Source: Aquibaculum sediminis
GTDB taxonomy: Bacteria > Pseudomonadota > Alphaproteobacteria > Kiloniellales > DSM-21159
Direction of reading: 5' to 3'
DNA: 64,000 nucleotides
Assembly (NCBI RefSeq): GCF_040712085.1
Contig: NZ_JBFCVK010000010.1
Span: 62,001 to 126,000, forward strand
Shown: positions 52,221 through 60,579 of the stretch, in pieces
Layout of the letters: every line of letters starts with the position of its first letter
How positions within the stretch are numbered: the first letter of the stretch is position 1
The notes under the pieces: model-generated
Told to the model about the DNA's origin: nothing
The model's database searches: none
What the model saw: the letters and a program-made list of their open reading frames with translations, nothing else
Made by a program: the position numbers and the translations under genes

Positions 52221-52667
52221 TCAGCGGTCGGCGCGCAGCACCGGGCCGCGGGCCGGACGGGGTTGCGCCGGGGCCGGGTCGGGGTCTGCCGGCTGGCTCT
52301 CGGTGGCCAGCCGCGGCTCGAAGCGTGGCTCGGGCGCGGGGCGACGTGGCGGCGGTTCGGCGGGCCGGCGTGGCGTCGCCTCGGCGCTGTCCAGTTTGCG
52401 GTCGAGCTGGCGGTAGAGTCGCAGCAGACGGCTCTGCTGGTCCAGGGCCGCTGCTGCCGCAATGCAGAGCAGGGCCAGGGTCACCCAGCCGGCGGCCCAG
52501 AAAGCCGAAACCACGAAATTGTTGTCCAGCAGCACCCGCGGCCCTTCGGCGCCGACGCCGCTGGCGCCGGGCGGGCTCATCAGGCGCACGCCGGCCAGGT
52601 CGCCGGCCAGCGGGATCATGGCAACGCCGAGCAGGGCCAGCGCGCAGAGCAGCAGCAGGGGTCGCAT
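52221..52667 (-). CDS. Membrane protein of unknown function on the opposite strand
   Basis: 148 residues, antisense to the tail genes and overlapping none of them. N-terminal hydrophobic segment MRPLLLLCALALLGVAMIPL, second helix FWAAGWVTLALLCIAAAAAL (about 56-75), a coiled segment DQQSRLLRLYRQLDRKLDS and a proline-rich tail. GGAGAGG precedes the ATG by six bases and TATGAT (minus strand, 52705-52700) could be its -10. It may be a lysogeny-expressed cargo gene. No function known. Confidence 0.6.
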   Translation of the reverse strand: MRPLLLLCALALLGVAMIPLAGDLAGVRLMSPPGASGVGAEGPRVLLDNNFVVSAFWAAGWVTLALLCIAAAAALDQQSRLLRLYRQLDRKLDSAEATPRRPAEPPPRRPAPEPRFEPRLATESQPADPDPAPAQPRPARGPVLRADR

Positions 52668-52710
52668 GATGACCTCTCCGGAAGTGGCTTCTCTTTCGGA
52701 TCATAACGTG

Positions 52711-52800
52711 CTGCCCCTTTCGGTCCAGTGGCGGCCTTGTGTGAGCAGGAGGAGGAAAGCGATGCCCCAAGATAGCGAGGAGAGGATGGCGCTGCTGCAG
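52711..52800 (+). repeat. Copy A of a duplicated gp11 5' segment
   Basis: This 90-base segment, covering the gp11 leader, ribosome-binding site and first codons, recurs at 54967-55056 with 81 of 90 bases identical by eye. The two copies bracket the gcvT-like insertion. Confidence 0.85.
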
Positions 52801-53244
52801 CAAGAGTTGCCCGAGGACCTGGAAGCACGCCTACAGAACCTGGAGCGGCAAAGCGCTTTGACTGCCCGCGGGATGGAGGACATGGGGCGCCGCGGTGCGC
52901 GGGCGCTGGAACGCATCCTGTTGCAGGGCGCCGATGCCGAACGGCAGATGCAGCGCCTGGCCGCCTCGTTGCGCGACCAGGTCCTGCGGGAAACCCTGGT
53001 GCGGCCCCTGGGCGGTCTGGTTCAGCAGGCCACCGGCCGCCTGCTGCCCGGCGGCTCGATGGTGGAGCGGGCGGGGACGCAGGTGACGAGCGGTGTAGAT
53101 GCGCCGGCCGGGTCAGCCGCGGCCTCGAACATCACCATCAACGTCTCGGCCCCCGGCGGCGATCCGGCGCAGGTGCGGCGCTCGATGGGCCGGGCGGCCT
53201 CGGAGCTGGCGCGGGTCGTGGCGCGGGGGCAGCGGCAGCTATGA
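52762..53244 (+). CDS. Tape-measure/minor tail protein (gp11-like)
   Basis: 160 residues from ATG 52762 with AGGAGGAGG upstream. Helical, with the gp11-type ending SASNITINVS...GRAASELARVVARGQRQL. It is short for a tape measure, as in the GTA (short tail). Its 3' end overlaps the remnant start of a second gp12 copy (ATGAGCGACAGCTTC) at 53241. Confidence 0.75.
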   Translation: MPQDSEERMALLQQELPEDLEARLQNLERQSALTARGMEDMGRRGARALERILLQGADAERQMQRLAASLRDQVLRETLVRPLGGLVQQATGRLLPGGSMVERAGTQVTSGVDAPAGSAAASNITINVSAPGGDPAQVRRSMGRAASELARVVARGQRQL

Positions 53245-53255
53245 GCGACAGCTTC
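53218..53255 (+). repeat. Copy A of the gp11 end / gp12 start junction
   Basis: 38 bases spanning the gp11 stop and gp12 start; the same sequence with one mismatch is at 55067-55104, where the intact gp12 begins. It marks the left border of the inserted segment. Confidence 0.9.
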
Positions 53256-53412
53256 TCGACCACAGCTCGGCTCTACCGGGTGCAGTGGACGGCACCTGCA
53301 CGCCCGCCACGCCTGCGTCAGCGCCGGCTTCCGGGATGCAGGCGAGGCCGTGACTTCCGAGGGAAAGGTGCGGCTGCTGGTTTTCGACGGCTGACCGGTC
53401 GAGCGGGCTGGG
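53256..53412 (+). pseudogene. Broken gp12 start and unassigned gene fragment
   Basis: After five gp12 codons (MSDSF) similarity to the intact gp12 stops. One frame (ending TGA 53392-53394) reads ...EAVTSEGKVRLLVFDG as a plausible C-terminal tail of an unrelated protein, but no start remains. It looks like debris at the left insertion border. Confidence 0.5.
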
Positions 53413-54750
53413 CTAGTAAGCCCAGTCCCGGCCGTCGGCCGTCGCCCGCTCCCGTGCACTGGGATTCTTCGAGGTCCGGAAGGGCACCTCGGTCACGACC
53501 GCCTCGACTGGCTGACCGGAAATCTCCGTATAGGACTCGGGCAACTCGACCTTCAGCTCGCTGCCCAGTTCGGACAGCTCCCAAGGCACGTAGCCCAGCG
53601 CGATGTTGGTCTCCAGCTCCGGCGACCACCAGGGCGAGGTGACATAGCCGACGCGTTCACCATTACTCTTCTGGATCAACCAAAAGTCCGGGGCGTAGTC
53701 GATGATTGCCTGACCGCCCAGTTTCATGCCCACCATCTTCAGCGCGAAGGGATAGCGGCCCGCATCGATCTCGGCACGCTGGCGCTCCAGCTCGGTCTTG
53801 CCGATATACTCGGCGGTTTTCTTGCGCGGCACCTGATAGGCCAGGTTCACCTGGAAGGGCGAGGTTTCCGCGTCCATGTCCTGGCCCCACGACAGAATGC
53901 CGGCCGCAACACGCCGGTGGTGGGCCGGTGCGATCACCCGCAAGCCATAGCTGGCGCCGGTGCCGCGAATGGCGTACCAGACGGCTTCGGCCGCTTCCGT
54001 GGCATGGCGGACGTAGATCTCATAGCCCTTCTCGCCCGTGAAACCCGTCTGGCTGACCACCACGGGACAGCCGGCCAGGTCCGCTTCCATCAGGCCGTAG
54101 TAGGGCAGTTGACCGATGGAGCTGCCGAACAGCTCTGTCATCAGTTCCTCGGACAGGGGTCCCTGCACCTGCAGCGGCGCCACGTCGAGCTCAGCAATGT
54201 CCACATCCCAACGCCGGCCGATATTCACTCCCTGCAGCCAGAGCAGCAGGTCGGAGTCCGAGATGGAGAACCAGAACTCGTCCTCGGCCAGGCGCAACAG
54301 CACCGGATCGTTCAGGATACCGCCCTTCTCGTTGCACAGGATGCAGTACTTGCCCCGCATGGGCTGGATCTTGGTGGCATCGCGGGTGATGACGAAGTTG
54401 ACGAAAGCCTCGGCGTCGGGCCCCTTGACCTGGATCTGGCGCTCCACGGCCACGTTCCACAGAGTGACCCGGTTGACCAGGGCGTCGTACTCCGCCATGG
54501 CGCCACCGTCTTCCGGCCGCACATAGCCGCGGGGATGGTACATGCGGTTGTATACGGTGGCCCGCCAGGCTCCGGCCTCGATGGACAGGTGCCAGAAGGG
54601 CGACTTGCGGACCCTTGTCGAGATCAGCATCTGCACCGGGGTCGGTCCGGACTGGCGCAGATTGCAGGGCACCACCCGGTCGGATTGGTCGACGGCCGGC
54701 ACGTTCGGGTGGGTGCGATCCTTGTGGGTGGCGGGTGTGGTCGGAGACAT
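53413..54750 (-). CDS. GcvT-family (aminomethyltransferase / DmdA-like) protein
   Basis: 445 residues with AAGGAG before ATG 54750. The folate-binding GcvT fold is shown by AEYDALVNRVTLWNVAVERQ, VKGPDAEAFVNFVITRD and QTGFTGEKGYEIYV. The N-terminal segment resembles dimethylsulfoniopropionate demethylase and related tetrahydrofolate-dependent demethylases more than glycine-cleavage T protein, and it is longer than DmdA (about 370). It is a metabolic gene, on the opposite strand, inserted between tail genes gp11 and gp12; no gcvH/gcvP is near. Confidence 0.8.
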   Translation of the reverse strand: MSPTTPATHKDRTHPNVPAVDQSDRVVPCNLRQSGPTPVQMLISTRVRKSPFWHLSIEAGAWRATVYNRMYHPRGYVRPEDGGAMAEYDALVNRVTLWNVAVERQIQVKGPDAEAFVNFVITRDATKIQPMRGKYCILCNEKGGILNDPVLLRLAEDEFWFSISDSDLLLWLQGVNIGRRWDVDIAELDVAPLQVQGPLSEELMTELFGSSIGQLPYYGLMEADLAGCPVVVSQTGFTGEKGYEIYVRHATEAAEAVWYAIRGTGASYGLRVIAPAHHRRVAAGILSWGQDMDAETSPFQVNLAYQVPRKKTAEYIGKTELERQRAEIDAGRYPFALKMVGMKLGGQAIIDYAPDFWLIQKSNGERVGYVTSPWWSPELETNIALGYVPWELSELGSELKVELPESYTEISGQPVEAVVTEVPFRTSKNPSARERATADGRDWAY

Positions 54751-54966
54751 GGGCTGCGCTCCTTATCATGTCCGCAATGACGCCGTTCGGCGCAAGAGGG
54801 CCCTCACTTCAAGGTCCTGCAGAACGGACTACCACCTCCACAACCGAAAAGGTGCCTGTGGAACGCCGCCCGAATGCTCAGGGGCGACGGAAAGTCAGGA
54901 AGCGATGCAGGACTGGGTCAAGACGGCAGAGTTTCCGATCGCATGATTGCAGTCCCCTGCAGCAAG
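54751..54966. other. Intergenic region upstream of the gcvT-like gene
   Basis: 216 bases between the start of the minus-strand gcvT-like gene and the duplicated phage segment. No convincing small gene. It probably holds the gcvT-like promoter reading leftward; no clear hexamer pair could be assigned. Confidence 0.35.
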
Positions 54967-55104
54967 CTCCCCCTTTTGGTCCAGTGGTGGCCTTGTGTGA
55001 GCATGAGGAGGAAAGCGATGCCCCAAGACGGCGTAGCGAGGATGGCGCTGCTGCAGCCCGAGGACAGTGGCGCGGGGACAGCGGCAGCTATGAGCGACAG
55101 CTTC
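54967..55104 (+). repeat. Copy B: fused gp11 start and gp11/gp12 junction (internally deleted gp11)
   Basis: 54967-55056 matches 52711-52800 (about 90% identical) and 55067-55104 matches 53218-53255 (37/38). Between them ten bases remain, so about 420 bases of gp11 are missing. The result is a 24-codon vestige MPQDGVARMALLQPEDSG... in frame with gp12. Confidence 0.85.
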
Positions 55105-55725
55105 GACGACGTGGCCTTCCCGCATCCGCTGTCGCGGCGCTCGGCCGGGGGGCCGGAGTTTCGCACGGCGATCGTGGAGACGGCCTCGGGGCGGGAGTAC
55201 AGGAACCAGGAGTGGGCGGCGGCGCGGCTGCGCTTCGATGCGGCGCGGGGCTTGCGCTCGGTCGCCGAGCGCGACGCGCTGCTGGCCTTCTTCTATGCCA
55301 GGCGCGGCCGGGCGCGGTCTTTCCCGCTGCGCGACTTCTCGGATCACAGCTCCTCCGGCGGCACCGGCACGCCGGACCCGGGCGACCAGGGCCTGGGCGA
55401 GGGCGACGGGCAGACCACGGCCTTCCAGCTGGTCAAGTGGTACGGAGCAGGATCGGGCGCCTATGCCCGGACCATCCTGCTGCCGGTGACCGACAGCGTC
55501 CGGGTGGCGCTGGACGGGGTGGAGCAGGCCGGCGGCTGGTCGGTCTCGCGGCCGGGCGGGGTGGTGAGCTTCGAGACGCCGCCGGCGAACGGCGTTCTGG
55601 TCTCGGCCGGGTTTCTCTTCGAGGTGCCGGTGCGCTTCGATGCCGATCGCATCGAGATGCAGTGGATCTCGCCGGCGGCCCAGGAGCTGGGCGAGGTGCC
55701 GCTGGTGGAGGTGCGCGATCTTTAA
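55090..55725 (+). CDS. Distal tail protein, DUF2460 (gp12-like)
   Basis: 211 residues from ATG 55090; an in-frame ATG at 55018 would add the 24-residue gp11 vestige. DUF2460 pattern: FPHPLSRRSAGGPEFRTAIV and ALLAFFYARRGRARSFPLRD. It forms the first distal-tail ring beneath the tube in the GTA. Confidence 0.88.
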   Translation: MSDSFDDVAFPHPLSRRSAGGPEFRTAIVETASGREYRNQEWAAARLRFDAARGLRSVAERDALLAFFYARRGRARSFPLRDFSDHSSSGGTGTPDPGDQGLGEGDGQTTAFQLVKWYGAGSGAYARTILLPVTDSVRVALDGVEQAGGWSVSRPGGVVSFETPPANGVLVSAGFLFEVPVRFDADRIEMQWISPAAQELGEVPLVEVRDL

Positions 55726-55805
55726 GGGCCTTGGGTGCTTTTGCCCTTTCATTCACGCTTCGGGCAACGAGATTAGCTTCAGGCGAAATTGACCGGAGAC
55801 GAGTG

Positions 55806-55934
55806 ATGAACTTGCACAGACTCGCCCCCCTGCTCGGAGACAATCTCCAGACCGCGAGCGGCAGGATGGTCGGCGGCCTCCTCCTACTCACCCTGGTGGG
55901 CGGAACCCTGGCGTGGCTGTTTGTGGGCCTTTGA
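55806..55934 (+). CDS. Small membrane protein (42 residues)
   Basis: MNLHRLAPLLGDNLQTASGR followed by one strong hydrophobic helix (about 21-41) ending at TGA 55934. GGAG lies 11 bases before the ATG. It sits in the 369-base gap between gp12 and gp13. Could be a holin-like or other microprotein; evidence is limited to the open frame, ribosome-binding site and helix. Confidence 0.4.
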   Translation: MNLHRLAPLLGDNLQTASGRMVGGLLLLTLVGGTLAWLFVGL

Positions 55935-56094
55935 GGTAGGCCGTCCCGCCGCCACGCGCGGCGGTCAGCTGCACTAGCAGCCACACTCCACTTTCACGAA
56001 CCCTGAACGGTGCGAAACACAGTCTTTCGCGCCGCCATTGGCGTTTGCCCCGCGCAGTCGCGAGGCCCATTCCCACCCGCGGGAGGAGACTGGC

Positions 56095-58758
56095 ATGCCC
56101 CCTGGTTCCGCAGTCACCGAGACCTACGGCGGCCTGCTGCGCTGGACCCCGAGTGAGCGGCCGGGCACTCTCAACCGCTTCGACGCGCGCTACTGGAACG
56201 TCGACTTCTCCATCGACCCGCCGATCGCCGCCGCCGTGATCAGCGACGGATCTTCCAAGATGACGGTGCACGCCGTGGCGCGGCAGGACCGGGACTTCGT
56301 CGGCCTGATCTGGGAGAGCGAGGACCGCTGGAGCCACCCGCTGCACCGCTACGAGGCCCAGCCCTCCTATCGCAATGTGACCCTGCGCTTCCGCTGGATC
56401 GGCAGCGCGGAGTCCAAGGCGCTCGACGGCGACGACGGGCCGGTGATCACGCTGGAGACCTATGGCGGCCCGGCGCACTACATTCGGCTGTGGAACCACC
56501 GGGTGCTGCCCAACCCGAATTCTACCGACGACGACCCGCGCGACCAGGTGATCGAGATCACCTTCGACGAGGCGCTGCTGACCGGCTTCAACCCGCCGGA
56601 CCCGAGCGACCCGGACGTGGACCCGGATCTGGTGGAGGCGGCCCGCGCGCCGCTGGACCAGATCAAGCGGCTCTTCTTCTCCATCGTGCCGCAGGGCTAC
56701 GTCGATGATCCCGAGCACGAGCCGGAGCCGCTGGCCTCGGAGGTCGACTTCTGGGTGACCATCGAGGACATCGCCTGCACGAGTGCTGGGCCCGGCGGCG
56801 TGACCCAGCTTGCGCGGGTGACGGCCAACGAGCCGGCGCATGATCTGCGCATGACCGACGGCTACGACAACGCCTACCACCTGACCCCGGCGCGGGTCGT
56901 GCAGCAGGCCTGGCAGCTGGGCTACCGAGCGGAGTGGGTGCTCTACATGGGCATCAGTCACTTCCACAACCTGACCCTGGTGGGCGACGACTGGCGGGTG
57001 GACCCGGCAGCGCCCGGCCTGAATGCGCCGACGGTGGCCTGGCTGGAGGCCTTCTGCGCCGAACTGGAGGATCGCGGCTACGCCCTCTGGCTCTCGGTCT
57101 CCTTCGAGGTGCTGGCGAGCTACATGCCCCAGGCCTGGGCGCAGCGGAACCACGCCGACGAACTGGCGGTCACCGGCTGGTCGCCGCCCTCGGCCCTGAT
57201 CGCACCCACCTCTGCACCCGGCCTCGCCTGGCTGGGCAAGGTGGCGATCCACTGCCTGGATATCGCCGTGGCTGCCGGGCTCGCGCCGCGCTTCCAGATC
57301 GGCGAGCCCTGGTGGTGGGACGGCTCCTTCACCGACCAGGCGCCGCACATCTACGACTTCGGCACGCTGCAGTCCTACAACGACGACACCGGGCTCTTTG
57401 CCCCGACGCCCCGGCGGGAGAGCGTCTTTGAGCCGGTCGGGCCGCACGGGCCCTATCTCGACTGGTGCCGCGAACAGCTCGGCGCGGCCACCCAGACGCT
57501 GCTCTCGGCGGTGCGCGCCGAGCACGCCAACGTGGAGACCGCGCTGCTGCTCTTCACGCCGCAGGTCTTCCGGCCCGACAGCGCCATCCTCACCCGGCTC
57601 AACTTCCCGGCGGATGCCTGGGCATACCCGGCCTTCGACGTGCTGCAAATCGAGGACTACGACTGGGTCTTCGAGGGGCGCTTCGATCTGACGCCGATCA
57701 CCTGGCGGGTGGCGCGCGACGATCTGGGCTATCCCTTGAGCGCCATCCACTACTTCGCCGGCTTCGTGCTGAACGAACGCGACGCCTACCAGTGGCGCCA
57801 CATCGAGCGCGCCATCCGCGACGCCTTCGACGAGGGACCAACCGAGGTCTTCGTCTGGTCGCGCGAGCAGGTCTTGCGCGACGGCTGGACCGTGGGGGCG
57901 GAGCGCCCGTGGGTCGAAACGCAAGCACCGCGGCTCACCCGCCTGGCGACCTGCTGGCGGGTGGCCCGGCGCGACGGCGTGGTGTTGGGCTTCACCACCC
58001 ACGACCGGGCGCTCACCTTCGGGGGCCTGACTTACGTGCCCGCGGTCAGCTTCCAGCCGACCGAGGTGCGTGCGCGCAGCGATCTTTCTCCCGGTGCCCT
58101 GGAGGCGCTGGGCGGCTTCTCGGCCGAGGAGATCACCGAGGCCGACCTGCGCGCCGGGCTCTACGACGGGGCCGAGGTCACCATCTGGCAGGTGGACTGG
58201 GCAGAGCCTGCGGCCGACCGGCGCCTGCTGGCGCGCGGCACCATCGGCGAGGTCTCGGCCGACACCGCCGAGGGCGGCTTCCGGGCCGAGCTGCGCGGCA
58301 TGGCCGGCCAGCTGGCCCAGCCGATCGGCGAGGTCTACCAGCCGCTCTGCCGCGCCGATCTCGGCGACGGGCGCTGCGGGGTGGACCTGGGGCCGCTCAC
58401 CGTGGCGACCACGGTCACGGCGCTGGGCGGCGGCGGTCCCTTCGAGACGGCGGACCCGCGCTCCCTGGAGCTGGCGGCTGGCGTGGCGGATGAGGCCTAC
58501 AACTACGGCCTGCTCACCTTCACCGGCGGGGCGAACGACGGCCAGGCCTTCGAGATCGCCGAGAGCGACGGCGGCCGGGTGCATCTTTTCGAGCGGCCGC
58601 CGCATGCCGTCGAACTTGGCGATGCGGTCACCATCGTGCCCGGCTGCGACAAGACGCCGGAGACCTGCCGGGAGCGCTACGCCAACCTGGTCAACTTTCG
58701 CGGCGAACCCTTCCTGCCCGGCGGCGATGCGGTCCTGCGGCCGGTGCGGGGCTCATGA
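56095..58758 (+). CDS. Tail protein: barrel-like N-terminal region fused to DUF2163 (gp13-like)
   Basis: 887 residues from ATG 56095 with GGGAGGAG at 56081. The C-terminal about 275 residues (from LTRLATCWRVARRDGVVLGF, about 613) are DUF2163, the GTA gp13 type, with cysteines in LCRADLGDGRCGVDLG and PGCDKTPETCRERYANL (possible Fe-S ligands in this hub protein). The first about 610 residues look like a beta-rich start plus a TIM-barrel/glycosidase-like region (QIGEPWWWDGSF near 401, QIEDYDWVFEG). Related phage proteins are described as non-contractile tail sheath-type. Standard gp13 is about 300 residues. Confidence 0.8.
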   Translation: MPPGSAVTETYGGLLRWTPSERPGTLNRFDARYWNVDFSIDPPIAAAVISDGSSKMTVHAVARQDRDFVGLIWESEDRWSHPLHRYEAQPSYRNVTLRFRWIGSAESKALDGDDGPVITLETYGGPAHYIRLWNHRVLPNPNSTDDDPRDQVIEITFDEALLTGFNPPDPSDPDVDPDLVEAARAPLDQIKRLFFSIVPQGYVDDPEHEPEPLASEVDFWVTIEDIACTSAGPGGVTQLARVTANEPAHDLRMTDGYDNAYHLTPARVVQQAWQLGYRAEWVLYMGISHFHNLTLVGDDWRVDPAAPGLNAPTVAWLEAFCAELEDRGYALWLSVSFEVLASYMPQAWAQRNHADELAVTGWSPPSALIAPTSAPGLAWLGKVAIHCLDIAVAAGLAPRFQIGEPWWWDGSFTDQAPHIYDFGTLQSYNDDTGLFAPTPRRESVFEPVGPHGPYLDWCREQLGAATQTLLSAVRAEHANVETALLLFTPQVFRPDSAILTRLNFPADAWAYPAFDVLQIEDYDWVFEGRFDLTPITWRVARDDLGYPLSAIHYFAGFVLNERDAYQWRHIERAIRDAFDEGPTEVFVWSREQVLRDGWTVGAERPWVETQAPRLTRLATCWRVARRDGVVLGFTTHDRALTFGGLTYVPAVSFQPTEVRARSDLSPGALEALGGFSAEEITEADLRAGLYDGAEVTIWQVDWAEPAADRRLLARGTIGEVSADTAEGGFRAELRGMAGQLAQPIGEVYQPLCRADLGDGRCGVDLGPLTVATTVTALGGGGPFETADPRSLELAAGVADEAYNYGLLTFTGGANDGQAFEIAESDGGRVHLFERPPHAVELGDAVTIVPGCDKTPETCRERYANLVNFRGEPFLPGGDAVLRPVRGS

Positions 58759-58775
58759 GCGAACGCCCTCCCGGT

Positions 58776-58871
58776 CGTCATTGCGAGCGACCGCAGGGAG
58801 AGAAGCAATCCAGGGCGGCAGCCTGTGGCCCTGGATTGCCGCGTCGGCCTGTCGGCCTCCTCGCAATGACG
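58776..58871. repeat. REP-like palindrome with CGTCATTGCGAG ends
   Basis: Begins CGTCATTGCGAG and ends CTCGCAATGACG, an exact 12-base inverted repeat, with inner GCAATCCAGGGC/GCCCTGGATTGC arms. This folds into a long cruciform. Elements with CGTCATTGCGAGC ends are widespread in proteobacterial genomes. It lies between gp13 and gp14. Confidence 0.85.
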
Positions 58872-58902
58872 AGGTAGGGGGCGAGAGAAGGGACAGAGGG
58901 CG

Positions 58903-59364
58903 ATGACGGAAGGGGAACTCGCCGCGGCCATCGTGGCCGAGGCGCGGGGCTGGATCGGGACGCGCTACCGCCACCAGGGGCGGCTCAAGGTGAGCGGGGT
59001 GGACTGCGTCGGCCTGGCGGTGGGGGTGGCCCGTGCGCTGGGCCTGGCGGTGGCCGACCGGCTCGACTATCCGCGCCGGCCGGACCCGGAGACCCTGCGT
59101 GCCGGCCTGGCGGGGCAACTGGCGGAGATCGATCCCGCGGCGGCGCTGCCGGGTGACCTGCTGCGGCTCGCGCCTGGCGGCAAGGCGACGCACGTGGGGA
59201 TCCTGACGAGGCTGGCAGATGGGCGGCCGGGGCTGATCCATGCCTATGCGCCCTGCCGCCGGGTGGTGGAGCACGGCTGGGACGGCCGCTGGCCGGGCCC
59301 GGCGGTCGATGCCTGGCGGTTTCCGGTGACCGGTGGCCATTCTAGAGGTGGCCAGCCTTCTTGA
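58903..59364 (+). CDS. NlpC/P60 cell-wall peptidase (gp14-like)
   Basis: 153 residues. Catalytic Cys35 in GVDCVGLAVGVARALG, His97 in ATHVGILT and His113 in LIHAYAP form the NlpC/P60 triad. It is a tail-tip peptidoglycan endopeptidase. The last residues (after AWRFPVTGG) overlap the minus-strand sigma-factor gene, so the native C-terminus may have been altered by the insertion. Confidence 0.88.
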   Translation: MTEGELAAAIVAEARGWIGTRYRHQGRLKVSGVDCVGLAVGVARALGLAVADRLDYPRRPDPETLRAGLAGQLAEIDPAAALPGDLLRLAPGGKATHVGILTRLADGRPGLIHAYAPCRRVVEHGWDGRWPGPAVDAWRFPVTGGHSRGGQPS

Positions 59365-60052
59365 GGGCTGTAACGACCCGATCGGCCATGCCCGCGCAGC
59401 GCAGGCCGTCGAAAGGAAAGATCGCGTCAAAGCCGCCCAGGATCTCAGCTTCGATCACTGCGCGAAGACGACGACGTGCACGAAAGAGACGGGTTTTCAC
59501 GGTAATGGGGTTCAGCGAGAGGTCGCCAGCGATCTTCTGGATGCTCATGCCCTCGACTTCATACAGAAGAAAGGGCAGGCGAAGATCACTCGGGAGTTGG
59601 GCCACCGCCTGTTCCATCAGTGCCCGCAACTGGGCTCGGCCCAGAGCCGCCTCCGGCCGCTCTTGCTCGCTGCCTGGGAAGGGCAGAACGGAGGTGGTGT
59701 CAATCTGCTCTTCGGTCACCGTGTCATAGCTTTCCTGAAGGTAGGCACGACGCAGACGCATACGCGCGGCGTTGATTGCGATGCGGGTGATCCAGGTGGA
59801 AAAGGAAGCCTCACCCCTAAACTGTTCCAGCTTACCGAAAGCGGCCAGATAGGCCTCCTGCACCACATCCTCCGCCTCCGCATCGCTCTCGACGATGCCG
59901 CGAGCAACCCGGAAGAGGCGCGGATTGTTTCGACGTACGAGCTCGCGCACCGCCGCCTCGCGGCCATCGCGGGCGGCAGCGATCAGATCGGCTTCACTTG
60001 TGTCGGGGCCGATGTCGGGTAGCAGGACTGCATGAGGGCGGAGCGGTATCAT
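59342..60052 (-). CDS. ECF-type RNA polymerase sigma factor
   Basis: 236 residues. Region 2 (about 30-97) has DAEAEDVVQEAYLAAFGKLE and ASFSTWITRIAINAARM; region 4 (about 155-198) has LPFLLYEVEGMSIQKIAGDL with the helix-turn-helix. No anti-sigma gene is adjacent; instead it is the third gene of an operon with a cupredoxin and a periplasmic protein, overlapping the cupredoxin by four bases. It probably drives its own operon promoter. Embedded between gp14 and gp15. Confidence 0.88.
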   Translation of the reverse strand: MIPLRPHAVLLPDIGPDTSEADLIAAARDGREAAVRELVRRNNPRLFRVARGIVESDAEAEDVVQEAYLAAFGKLEQFRGEASFSTWITRIAINAARMRLRRAYLQESYDTVTEEQIDTTSVLPFPGSEQERPEAALGRAQLRALMEQAVAQLPSDLRLPFLLYEVEGMSIQKIAGDLSLNPITVKTRLFRARRRLRAVIEAEILGGFDAIFPFDGLRCAGMADRVVTALKKAGHL

Positions 60053-60579
60053 CTGACCTCCTCCGGGGCGATGCGTCCCTTCGAAAGGATGCTCTCCACT
60101 GAGGCGAAGCCCTCCAAGGCAGTGTCGGGCAGGTCGCTCGTGTCAGTGGAGGCATCCTGCCAGCCGGCGTCAGAGGGTTGCCCGACCACGATGCGTCCGA
60201 CCATCCCGGCCATCTCGTGGGGCAGGCAGTAGTAATCATACACACCCGGCTCGCTCAGCGTTATCTCGAAGCTCTCATCAGGCAGCAGGAAATCGCTGTT
60301 CCAGGGGGCTGCCGCGTCCGGGATGCGGGCAGCACGGCCGAAGAGATCCGGATGATAAGCCGTGGCGGTGTGACTGTTTACCGGATCGCGATTGACGAAG
60401 CGAAGCTTCGTGCCAGGGGATATGGCGATGCCGATTGGCGAGAACCAGATGCGCTCGCCACGAGAGGTTCCGCGCATCTCGATCACCTCGACGCTCTGCG
60501 CACGCAAGTGCGACGGGATGGCGAGGGTGGCAAACAAGCCACCCCCGACTGCCAGAATGTGGCGGCGCGCCAGCATCAT
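60049..60579 (-). CDS. Periplasmic cupredoxin (plastocyanin/pseudoazurin-like)
   Basis: 176 residues with a signal (MLARRHILAVGGGLFATLA, Tat-like RRH, cleavage near RAQ). Type 1 copper ligands: a histidine in DPVNSHTATAYH (His70 or His76) and Cys118, His121 and Met126 in DYYCLPHEMAGM, spaced C-x2-H-x4-M as in pseudoazurin. It likely carries electrons in the periplasm. It is co-translated with both neighbours (four-base overlaps). Confidence 0.85.
   Translation of the reverse strand: MMLARRHILAVGGGLFATLAIPSHLRAQSVEVIEMRGTSRGERIWFSPIGIAISPGTKLRFVNRDPVNSHTATAYHPDLFGRAARIPDAAAPWNSDFLLPDESFEITLSEPGVYDYYCLPHEMAGMVGRIVVGQPSDAGWQDASTDTSDLPDTALEGFASVESILSKGRIAPEEVR

Noticed and set aside
55888..58605. 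Long minus-strand open frame opposite gp13
   Set aside because: Shadow of the gp13-like gene in high-GC sequence; no recognisable motif.
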